Below, piece by piece: positions 1 to 6,036 of a stretch of 12,959 bases of DNA (position 1 is the stretch's first letter; each line of letters begins with the position of its first letter). This DNA is from Methanomicrobia archaeon (GTDB lineage Archaea; Methanobacteriota_B; Thermococci; Methanofastidiosales; B48-G16). Location of the stretch: positions 1-12,959 of the forward strand of contig JAGLWR010000019.1 in NCBI GenBank assembly GCA_023133315.1, written 5' to 3'. Both the position numbers and the translations under genes were made by a program. Under the pieces are notes generated by a model that worked only from the letters and a program-made list of their open reading frames with translations, was not told where the DNA came from and ran no database searches.

Positions 1-539
1 ACAAATATGGGGATCTTGTTTTTATACGCCCAGTAAACTATGGAGTCTTTGGAATCTATACGTTTCCCAATCTCCCATAATAGTTCTCTTGAAGAATAAT
101 CTTTATTTTCTATCTTCTCAAATATCTTTTGAAGTTTTTCTTCAAGTATCGTGCCGTAAGACTCGTTTGGAATCAATACATTCCCCAATCTGTTTATACC
201 CTCTTTATGGAGCGTAACATCGTCTAAACTGAACTCTCCGTGGTAGTAATCTTTCCAGATCCGTGCCAGATCGTGGTCCAGTGTTCCGCACGTGGTGATA
301 ATGCAGTCAAAAAGTTTATTTTTGATCAGGTCCTTTATAACGCCCCTCACGCCTGTGGCTATTATGCATGCGGGGAAGGAAAGAAACTTGTAGCATTCCT
401 CTTTTTCCATTTTTTCTAGAATACCCAATCCCAAAGCCATTTTTTTACAGGTGAATCCGCCAGCTTCGTACATTTCGTTCATCAGATCTTTGAGACTCAT
501 CTCTTTCCTTATTCGTATGTCTGCAACTTTCTTCTGCAA
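1..539 (-). CDS. dys: Deoxyhypusine synthase, N-terminal part (3' end outside window)
   Basis: Reading the minus strand from 539 gives an open frame of 179 codons that runs off the left edge. Deoxyhypusine synthase uses NAD and spermidine to start hypusine formation on a lysine of translation factor aIF5A in the cytosol. Recognisable family segments are VADIRIRKEMSLKDLMNEM near the start, EAGGFTCKKMALG, TGVRGVIKDLI, CIITTCGTLDHDLARIW, and GINRLGNVLIPNESYGTILEE, in the order expected for the family. The catalytic lysine region lies beyond the window, so activity cannot be judged. I chose the TTG start at 539 because the SD-like AAGGTGATC (550-542) sits just upstream and the first residues match the usual N-terminus; the ATG 13 codons later would cut into it. 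The SD overlaps the sppA stop codon (551-549), so the two genes are probably one operon with coupled translation. Confidence 0.9.
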   Translation of the reverse strand, partial: MQKKVADIRIRKEMSLKDLMNEMYEAGGFTCKKMALGLGILEKMEKEECYKFLSFPACIIATGVRGVIKDLIKNKLFDCIITTCGTLDHDLARIWKDYYHGEFSLDDVTLHKEGINRLGNVLIPNESYGTILEEKLQKIFEKIENKDYSSRELLWEIGKRIDSKDSIVYWAYKNKIPIF

Positions 540-541
540 AA

Positions 542-550
542 GATCACCTT
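542..550 (-). promoter_or_regulatory. Shine-Dalgarno site of dys, overlapping the sppA stop
   Basis: The minus strand reads AAGGTGATC here, a good match to the archaeal anti-SD complement GGAGGTGATC. It lies immediately before the TTG at 539 and includes bases of the sppA TAA stop (551-549). It decides the choice of a TTG start and implies coupling of sppA and dys translation. Confidence 0.7.
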
Positions 551-1352
551 AGAAATCAAAGCCCTTAATCAAGGATTTTTTCAGTATATCCCAGGAAGTG
601 TCTTCCTGATATGTGAGTATATACTTGTTTACCTTGGAAAGTTCTTTTGTTTTCTCTAAAGCGTCTTTAAAGGATCCTATGTCATCTATGTAACCGAGCA
701 CTGTAGCATCTCTTGCAAGATATACCATCCCATCGGCATTGTTTCTCACTGTTTCTACGTCCATCCCTCTGTTCTCTGCCACGGTTTGTATGAACTCTTC
801 GAATATAAGATCTATCTGTGATTGGAGCATTTCTTTCTCTTCTTCTGTGGGTGGTCTCCATGGAGCTCCCATATCTTTTTTATCTGAGGATTTCCAGACC
901 CAGTAAGCTATTCCTTTCTCCTCGTTGTATCCTGAGTAATCGACCCAAACAGCCAGAACACCTATAGCCAGTACTGCAGAGTTTTCATACGCGTATATAT
1001 AAGAGGCTGCAGAAGCAGCGTAGTATGCTCCAGAAGCACCGTACTCTTCAATTATGCAGACAATGGGTTTCTTTTTATTTACCTTTTCTACAGCTTTTTC
1101 TAACTCTTTCGAAGCGTAAACACCCCCTCCGGGACTGTTGACTTTGAGAATTATACCTTTAACGTTTGAATCATAGCCCAATTCTGTTAAATTCTCTGCC
1201 ATTTCAAATGTATCTATAACACCCTCCACTTCAAAGACCTCTATTCTATTATTGTAGTATATGGAACAGTTTACAACGTAAGCAAGAATAAATATCCCTA
1301 TTATTACCAGAGCCGATAGTTTTATAGTTCTTTTTAGATTGAATTTTTTCAT
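549..1352 (-). CDS. sppA: Signal peptide peptidase SppA, membrane serine protease
   Basis: A 267-residue protein of the short SppA form found in archaea and Bacillus. SppA proteases sit in the membrane and degrade leftover signal peptides or other membrane peptides. Residues about 11-28 form one hydrophobic anchor after a basic MKKFNLKR start, leaving the protease domain outside. LKVNSPGGGVYASKEL (69-84) is the typical S49 segment. EYGASGAYYAASAA (103-116) carries the likely nucleophile Ser107, and KSSDKKDMGAPWRPPTEEE (154 on) carries the likely general base Lys159. Their 52-residue spacing equals that of the Ser147/Lys199 dyad known in B. subtilis SppA, so the enzyme looks intact. The gene has a TATA box about 26 bases before its ATG and no SD, so the mRNA is probably leaderless. 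dys follows in the same operon. The functional link to hypusination is not obvious. Confidence 0.93.
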   Translation of the reverse strand: MKKFNLKRTIKLSALVIIGIFILAYVVNCSIYYNNRIEVFEVEGVIDTFEMAENLTELGYDSNVKGIILKVNSPGGGVYASKELEKAVEKVNKKKPIVCIIEEYGASGAYYAASAASYIYAYENSAVLAIGVLAVWVDYSGYNEEKGIAYWVWKSSDKKDMGAPWRPPTEEEKEMLQSQIDLIFEEFIQTVAENRGMDVETVRNNADGMVYLARDATVLGYIDDIGSFKDALEKTKELSKVNKYILTYQEDTSWDILKKSLIKGFDF

Positions 1353-1374
1353 ACGATATCTTTAAATGAGATAA

Positions 1375-1382
1375 TTTATAAA
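1375..1382 (-). promoter_or_regulatory. TATA box of the sppA-dys operon
   Basis: The minus strand reads TTTATAAA, followed by TTAT. Its centre is about 26 bases before the sppA ATG (1352), the distance expected between an archaeal TATA box and the transcription start, so the transcript should begin at or near the start codon. Confidence 0.65.
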
Positions 1383-1410
1383 GGTTGTTGTGGGGCGGGA
1401 TTCTCGTTGT

Positions 1411-1420
1411 CTTATAAAGG
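1411..1420 (+). promoter_or_regulatory. TATA box of the unknown four-gene cassette
   Basis: CTTATAAAGG is a good archaeal TATA element. A start site about 25 bases downstream falls near 1440, giving a leader of roughly 45 bases before the ATG at 1487. This is unlike most first genes in the window, which look leaderless. The sppA TATA box lies back to back at 1375-1382, so the two operons diverge from this gap. Confidence 0.6.
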
Positions 1421-1435
1421 CTTCAGTTATTGATA

Positions 1436-1451
1436 GTAGTTGGATAACTAC
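1436..1451 (+). repeat. Short inverted repeat at the predicted cassette transcript start
   Basis: GTAGTT and AACTAC form a perfect 6-bp stem around the loop GGAT. It covers the predicted transcription start near 1440, so it could be a 5' hairpin or an operator half-site pair. A 6-bp AT-rich repeat can also arise by chance. Confidence 0.35.
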
Positions 1452-1472
1452 ATAGTATAGTAGAAGATTGAT

Positions 1473-1481
1473 GGAGGTGAT
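1473..1481 (+). promoter_or_regulatory. Strong Shine-Dalgarno site of the first cassette gene
   Basis: GGAGGTGAT is a nine-base perfect match to the expected archaeal anti-SD complement, five bases before the ATG at 1487. It is the strongest ribosome binding site in the window and fixes the start of the 204-residue protein. Confidence 0.8.
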
Positions 1482-1486
1482 ATTTT

Positions 1487-2101
1487 ATGAAATTTGTGGA
1501 TAGTTTTTTAAAGTTTTTGAAACATATTAAAAATAAGTTGGTAATTATGGTTAGGGGTAAAAAGCTTTCAGAAGAAAAAGAAAGAGCTTTGAGAGAAGCT
1601 TATAAGAGTGCTCATGAAGAATCACCAATAGATACAAAAAAGATACTTAGAGAATTGGGGGGAGAAGAATCTACGATCACAGATGAGATCCGTGAGTTTC
1701 TCAGAGTGGATTTCACAAAAGAAAGTTCTTTTAAATTTTTTAGAAAACTCTTTCAAATATTAAATAAGATGGAAGAAAAAGAGTTATACGACTTTATAAG
1801 GAATGAAATAGAGAATAAATGGAAAAAAGAAAAACTAATAAACAAAATAAAGGAATTAGAGGAATCAAAAGAGAAATTCAGGGATTTAAAACTCAACATA
1901 TTAAAATCAAGAAAACACATCACTCTAAAAAAAGAAGATTATTGGAATACTCTACCACTAATAAGATATACGGAAGTGTCAAACAAGTCTTTCCGAAAGT
2001 TGGGAATATCTTTAGATGCTTTCTACATGAAAACGATTCGATGCCTTATTGAGGAAATTGATGGAGTTTTTTTGTCTTTGATAGCTAAAGAACAGGAGTA
2101 A
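1487..2101 (+). CDS. Unknown charged helical protein, first gene of the cassette
   Basis: I do not recognise this 204-residue protein. It is very rich in Lys and Glu and looks almost wholly alpha-helical. Residues 1-22 (starting MKFVDSFLKFLKHIKNK) alternate hydrophobic and basic residues and could form an amphipathic membrane-touching helix; no clear membrane-spanning segment follows. Residues about 93-140 are dense in charged residues with periodic Leu/Ile, consistent with a coiled coil. There are no cysteine pairs, nucleotide-binding motifs or obvious catalytic clusters. A perfect SD nine bases long supports the start at 1487. The next gene begins five bases after this stop and its SD (GGAG, 2095-2098) lies in the last codons here, so the two are co-translated. 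Function unknown; a structural or adaptor role is only an inference from composition and neighbours. Confidence 0.75.
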   Translation: MKFVDSFLKFLKHIKNKLVIMVRGKKLSEEKERALREAYKSAHEESPIDTKKILRELGGEESTITDEIREFLRVDFTKESSFKFFRKLFQILNKMEEKELYDFIRNEIENKWKKEKLINKIKELEESKEKFRDLKLNILKSRKHITLKKEDYWNTLPLIRYTEVSNKSFRKLGISLDAFYMKTIRCLIEEIDGVFLSLIAKEQE

Positions 2102-2106
2102 TCTTT

Positions 2107-2334
2107 ATGGAATTTTCTAAAGACATCAAAAAAGAAAGACAATTAGAACAACAAAATAGAGAGATGTCTGAAGAAATCGATAGATTATTGGCAAAAGAAA
2201 GGACACCAACACAATTCAAAAAACCAAAAGGACTACCCATAGAAAGAATTATACGTACAGGTTTTAAAATAGTTATCATACTTGTAGGACTCCTTATAAT
2301 TTGTATAATGATTGCTTTAAAGGCGTTGATGTAA
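2107..2334 (+). CDS. Unknown 75-residue tail-anchored membrane protein
   Basis: A small protein of no family I recognise. Residues 1-30 are highly charged and helical (EQQNREMSEEIDRLLAKE) and could pair as a coiled coil. A proline-rich basic linker, TPTQFKKPKGLP, follows, and residues about 53-73 form one hydrophobic helix ending two residues before the C-terminus. This is the layout of a tail-anchored protein with its N-terminal part in the cytosol; basic residues just before the helix (RIIRTGFK) fit that orientation. The SD-like GGAG at 2095-2098 overlaps the end of the upstream gene. Its stop is separated from the downstream ATG at 2336 by one base. It is probably real, because it fills the exact space between two co-directional genes with start/stop spacing typical of an operon. 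A plausible role is to hold the neighbouring soluble proteins at the membrane (inference). Confidence 0.7.
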   Translation: MEFSKDIKKERQLEQQNREMSEEIDRLLAKERTPTQFKKPKGLPIERIIRTGFKIVIILVGLLIICIMIALKALM

Positions 2335-2335
2335 G

Positions 2336-3544
2336 ATGACTATGGAAGATGTATCTCGAAAAGATATTGAGACATCATATCTCTATTTAGTAGAGAATAA
2401 GAATAAAATAGATGAAAAAGAATTTATAAAGTTAAGAGATTCTCTTAAAAATTCTCTAATCGAACTTTATGTACAAGGCAAGGTGTCAGAACACTTTTTC
2501 AATAGTTACACCCAAAAGATAAAGGATTTAGAGAAAAAAGAAGTTATAAAAGATGAAGATATTCTTTTTGAAAGATGTCCACTATGTGGAAAAGAAACAG
2601 GAGCTCGTGTAATAAGAATTGAGAGTGAAAAGGATATATTTATTACAAAAGTAAAAGAAGTCAAATATGTTTGTGCCTCATGTGGTTCAGTCTGGAAGGG
2701 AAAGAAGGGATCGTATTGGTTGGTAAAGACAAACTATCCAACTATGTACGGGGGAAAGGCTTTATCATTACCAGACTGGAAAAGTGTAGGTAAGACAGGA
2801 TTTTCACGATACCATCTATTGCTCAAAGAATTAGCAGAAGGCAACTTTAGAAGACTAAGAAAATTAAATCAAAGTGAAGTTCCAATGATTTTACAACGAG
2901 ACGAGATAGCTCTTTATTATGAAAAAAATTGTGTTCTTTATGAACCAGAAGAGAAGGTGGAGTATCAAGAAAGTTTCGCTGGATTGATTCCAGGCTGGGA
3001 AAATTTAAGATTCCTTTTAGGAGGATCAAGAGGGTCAATTAAATCTTATACAGAAATAGAAGAAATAGATGAGGGGACATTAATATTAACGAATTGGAGA
3101 TTGGTACTCATGGGTAAGAAAGAAACTTATACCATTTTTCCAAGACATATAGTGAGAGTGGAAATATTCAAAGATTCTATTATGGTACATGAATCATATG
3201 GTGCACCCAAATCTTTCTGTGTATATAATCCTGAGATACTGGGAAATGCACTAATAGGTGTATCCAAAATCGTACCTGGAGAAGAGCATAAAGAGAAAAA
3301 TAAAGAAAGTACGGTGTCAGAGATAGAAACACCAGAGGAAAGAGATTTGGATCAGTTGGACAAAATAAAAAAAATAATAAAATACTATAACAAAAACGGA
3401 TACAAGGTATTGGGATACAATTTTAAAGACCCAATTTTAAAAGCTACTATCTCAAAAGACAATAAAACATATTTAGCTGTTATAGATATAGAAACAAAAG
3501 ACGTAGAATATGTAGCTGTCAAAGAGGAGAAACAAGAAGAATAA
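2336..3544 (+). CDS. Zinc-ribbon protein with PH/GRAM-like domain
   Basis: A 402-residue protein of unknown function whose parts can be read. Residues 1-79 are helical, with YVQGKVSEHFFNSYTQKIKDL (about 45-65) resembling a short SHOCT-like helical pair. A zinc ribbon follows: CPLCG (Cys81, Cys84) and CASCG (Cys113, Cys116). Residues about 190-300 resemble bacterial/archaeal PH or GRAM-like domains: VLYEPEEKVEYQE, then EGTLILTNWRLVLMGKK, IFPRHIVRVEIFKDSIMVHE. A charged linker (315-345) leads to a C-terminal segment with LKATISKDNKTYLAVIDIE, loosely PepSY-like. No signal peptide or membrane helix is present. Such PH-like folds bind lipids or peptides at membranes, so a membrane-proximal role with the tail-anchored and polytopic neighbours is an inference. 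A second ATG at 2342 is an alternative start; the SD is weak, so translation likely depends on coupling to the gene before it. Confidence 0.8.
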   Translation: MTMEDVSRKDIETSYLYLVENKNKIDEKEFIKLRDSLKNSLIELYVQGKVSEHFFNSYTQKIKDLEKKEVIKDEDILFERCPLCGKETGARVIRIESEKDIFITKVKEVKYVCASCGSVWKGKKGSYWLVKTNYPTMYGGKALSLPDWKSVGKTGFSRYHLLLKELAEGNFRRLRKLNQSEVPMILQRDEIALYYEKNCVLYEPEEKVEYQESFAGLIPGWENLRFLLGGSRGSIKSYTEIEEIDEGTLILTNWRLVLMGKKETYTIFPRHIVRVEIFKDSIMVHESYGAPKSFCVYNPEILGNALIGVSKIVPGEEHKEKNKESTVSEIETPEERDLDQLDKIKKIIKYYNKNGYKVLGYNFKDPILKATISKDNKTYLAVIDIETKDVEYVAVKEEKQEE

Positions 3545-3598
3545 ATATTGAGATGTTCTAAGCAAGAAACTCAAACATGATATAGCTGGGTATTATAG

Positions 3599-4306
3599 AT
3601 GAAAAAGAAAGTGGGAAAAAAGGAAAAGAAAAAAATTAAACAAGAGTTTGTTTGGGGTAGAGTAAAAGATTCTGTACCTTTCTGCGTCAAGCTTTATGAG
3701 ATAATTCTTACTGCAGTGCTGATTGCAGTATTGATCTCAACATTTGTAGTTATTGCCATAGAATTGACAGAAATATCAACTTGGGATTTATTTAATAACG
3801 TAATATATTTTTATGCACCCTTTTTGGTTGCTATACTATTGTTTTCATATATCTATAATATAAAAAATCTTTCAGAATACAAATTACCAAAAATATTGTC
3901 ACCATTTAACTTAGAACATTTGGTGTACTTCTGTTGTATATTGCTCGTTCTAATAAGTATTGGATTTTTAGATGAGATTTTATCATTTGTCACTTCAAAT
4001 GAAGCAATATCCAAAGGAACTATTGTTGTTCATATTATGTGTAATTGTAAGCTTTTTATACGGTCTAATTTACTTTTTTGTTTTCTATTTATTTGGATCT
4101 CACAAATCATTAATAGAAAGATCAGTATAATTGAAGTAATTTTGGTTTATGCTATTTGGCTTCCGATTTTAATATTGTCATTGCTAATACAAATAAATGT
4201 CATTCCTAGAGTAATAAGTAGTCCTTGGTCTTATGTACTTTTGTTTCTATATACTTTTTATTTTTGCGTTATGATTCTCACAATCAGAGAACTGAATTCA
4301 AGATAA
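3599..4306 (+). CDS. Unknown six-helix membrane protein, last gene of the cassette
   Basis: A 235-residue integral membrane protein I cannot assign. A strongly basic start (MKKKVGKKEKKKIKQEF) should stay in the cytosol. Likely membrane helices are about 33-55, 66-86, 106-124, 155-171, 174-197 and 210-228, which places both ends inside. No conserved transporter or enzyme motif is visible. Cysteines cluster at 112-113 and 148-150 (CNC), without a clear metal site. The gene starts 54 bases after the zinc-ribbon gene with only a weak SD-like GGGTAT, so it may be read through or have its own weak promoter (TAAATATT near 3543). It is the most AT-rich gene here: bases 3841-3900 contain only 11 G/C by hand count. 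This, with heavy use of ATA and TTA codons, hints at an origin different from its neighbours. A T-rich tract directly after the stop may terminate the cassette. Confidence 0.75.
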   Translation: MKKKVGKKEKKKIKQEFVWGRVKDSVPFCVKLYEIILTAVLIAVLISTFVVIAIELTEISTWDLFNNVIYFYAPFLVAILLFSYIYNIKNLSEYKLPKILSPFNLEHLVYFCCILLVLISIGFLDEILSFVTSNEAISKGTIVVHIMCNCKLFIRSNLLFCFLFIWISQIINRKISIIEVILVYAIWLPILILSLLIQINVIPRVISSPWSYVLLFLYTFYFCVMILTIRELNSR

Positions 4307-4310
4307 AAAG

Positions 4311-4336
4311 TTTTTCTTTTAATTTAAAATAAAAAA
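4311..4336. terminator. Oligo-T tracts between the cassette and pheT
   Basis: TTTTTCTTTT (4311-4320) follows the plus-strand stop at once, and A6 at 4331-4336 is T6 on the minus strand downstream of pheT. Archaeal RNA polymerase stops at such tracts, so this convergent gap probably terminates both operons. No strong hairpin is seen. Confidence 0.45.
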
Positions 4337-4400
4337 TGTATTCAATCTATTTTTACTCTATTTAGATCTTATTTAAACTGGGATAAAGATATAAACTCTC

Positions 4401-6032
4401 TCAAACCCTCTCATAAACTCCATTGAGATTTATTTCAAAGATCGCTACAGGCATCCCAACGTTCCAGATTGAAAGGATCTGTGGATGGATCTCGCCTATA
4501 TGCCCAATTGGTTTTTCGTCTATCACGATACTGCCAGCTCTACCATCTATGAAACATTTTCTTTCTTTTTCTTCTATGCCGTAGGAGATACCAAGATTTT
4601 TGAAAAATGAATTTAAGATCTCCTTACATTCTGTAAAATTGGCTTTTTCATGGCATATACCAACAGAAAGATTAACCTCTTCTTTTATTTTTCCATTTTC
4701 GATCCTAAAAACTTCTCCTATCTCAAATATGTTCTGTGGATACTCATAATGAGTGTTTATGGAATATACACGCATTAACCCTGGCATTAATAAGTTTCTC
4801 AGAGCGTAATATTCTACAGTCAAAGCATTTTTCATTTCTGCTATTTTTTCTTCTTTTAAATTCATTTTTGTGAACAAATCTTCTTTGTTCGTGAGAATAT
4901 AGTTTTTTACCTCCATCAGCTTAAATCCTACCATCAAGTTTCTCACGTTTTTTAAAAATTCTTCAAATGGATCGTTTTCACCGATAGTTGATATATTTGG
5001 GATCTCAGGCTTGAAGTTGTTGAATCCGTATGCTATGGCAACATCCTCTACAATATCAATTTTATGCATTATGTCTGCCCTGTATGCAGGAATAAATACC
5101 TCTTTACCTTCTATATCATATCTCATTCTCTTTAGAAAACTTGAAATTTCATCAAAACTTAAATTAAGTCCAAGGGCTTTATTGGTATAGTTTACGTCTA
5201 TCTCCATCTTTTTTGGGGTCATATTTGGATACACATATTCTTTATTTCCATCTTTAACATTTACAGAATAAATTTTTCCCTTTCTAATTGCCAGACTCAT
5301 TATAAGAATGTTCAAAGCCTGTTCAAGGTATTTCACTCCGTGTCCCGTTATATCTATGAAAAGACTCTTTGTAGTTTCCGTTACCTTTGTATGCTCCGAG
5401 TTTATTATCGGGGGCATTGATAGAACTTGTTCTTTAGAATCTATCCAGAGAGGATATTCCTCGTATTTTTCCAGAAGATGTTTATATTCAACTCCTTTTT
5501 TGTGCTCTTGGAGTATCTCCTCGAGGTTCATTTCTTCGTAACATTCCAGAGGTATAAACCTGTAATCTTTTGGCATCGTCGTGTAGCGAACAGGGAACTC
5601 TACTTTATCCAGATCATGAACACCTATGGCCACCCTTCTTCTGTTTCTTCCGTGCGTGAGATGCAGTTTTTCCTGTACCTGCATTAAGGATTTGATAGCG
5701 GCGTCATTCAACTCTACATCTTTTACGACTGCACAGACAGCGTCAGGTCTTACTTTTTTTACCTTTTTATCTATGAAAGCCCTGTATCCGCAGTCATCTG
5801 ATTCAAAATGACATAGTCCAATCTTAATATTCAAAAAACCCTGAAGTGCTAAAGCAAAACCTTCGACAGAGAGCATGTCAGGTCTGTCCGGGAATATTTC
5901 TACTGTTATTTCTTCGCCGAAACTCTCTAATTCGGTTCCCATCATCGGTATTTTTTCCACCAAAATCTTATCATCAACTTCTTTTCCGATCAATTCCAGG
6001 AGATCATTCTTATCAATAGTTATTGTAGGCAT
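4401..6032 (-). CDS. pheT: Phenylalanyl-tRNA synthetase beta subunit, archaeal type
   Basis: With PheS it forms the (alpha-beta)2 enzyme that charges tRNA-Phe in the cytosol. The 543 residues match the compact archaeal/eukaryotic beta form, which lacks the tRNA-binding EMAP-like and C-terminal anticodon domains of bacterial PheT. The N-terminal motif FPDRPDMLSVEGFALAL (47-63) is typical. A B3/B4 editing-type region follows (about 90-250, with RRRVAIGVHDLDKVEFPVRY). The B5 domain spans about 268-340 (KKMEIDVNYTNKALGLNLS, then VFIPAYRADIMHKIDIVEDV). The C-terminal 350-543 is the inactive synthetase-like fold (LRNLLMPGLMRVYSINTHYE, IFEIGEVFRIENG, GHIGEIHPQILSIWNVGMP). The start at 6032 is set by SD AAAGGTGAG, which contains the pheS TGA stop; only four bases separate the genes, so synthesis of the two subunits is coupled. 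Nothing is missing. Confidence 0.97.
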   Translation of the reverse strand: MPTITIDKNDLLELIGKEVDDKILVEKIPMMGTELESFGEEITVEIFPDRPDMLSVEGFALALQGFLNIKIGLCHFESDDCGYRAFIDKKVKKVRPDAVCAVVKDVELNDAAIKSLMQVQEKLHLTHGRNRRRVAIGVHDLDKVEFPVRYTTMPKDYRFIPLECYEEMNLEEILQEHKKGVEYKHLLEKYEEYPLWIDSKEQVLSMPPIINSEHTKVTETTKSLFIDITGHGVKYLEQALNILIMSLAIRKGKIYSVNVKDGNKEYVYPNMTPKKMEIDVNYTNKALGLNLSFDEISSFLKRMRYDIEGKEVFIPAYRADIMHKIDIVEDVAIAYGFNNFKPEIPNISTIGENDPFEEFLKNVRNLMVGFKLMEVKNYILTNKEDLFTKMNLKEEKIAEMKNALTVEYYALRNLLMPGLMRVYSINTHYEYPQNIFEIGEVFRIENGKIKEEVNLSVGICHEKANFTECKEILNSFFKNLGISYGIEEKERKCFIDGRAGSIVIDEKPIGHIGEIHPQILSIWNVGMPVAIFEINLNGVYERV

Positions 6033-6036
6033 TTTC

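Noticed and set aside
1440..1460. A six-codon TTG-started leaderless ORF at the predicted start of the cassette transcript
   Set aside because: It is very short, uses a weak start codon, and overlaps the inverted repeat. Too easy to find by chance.
1487..4306. The cassette as an integrated mobile element
   Set aside because: No integrase, transposase, terminal repeats or tRNA-linked direct repeats are visible at its borders. Transfer remains possible but is not shown.
5308..5811. Plus-strand ORFs of 61-86 codons opposite pheT
   Set aside because: They lie wholly antisense to clearly conserved pheT coding sequence, without SD or promoter, and look like shadows of that gene.
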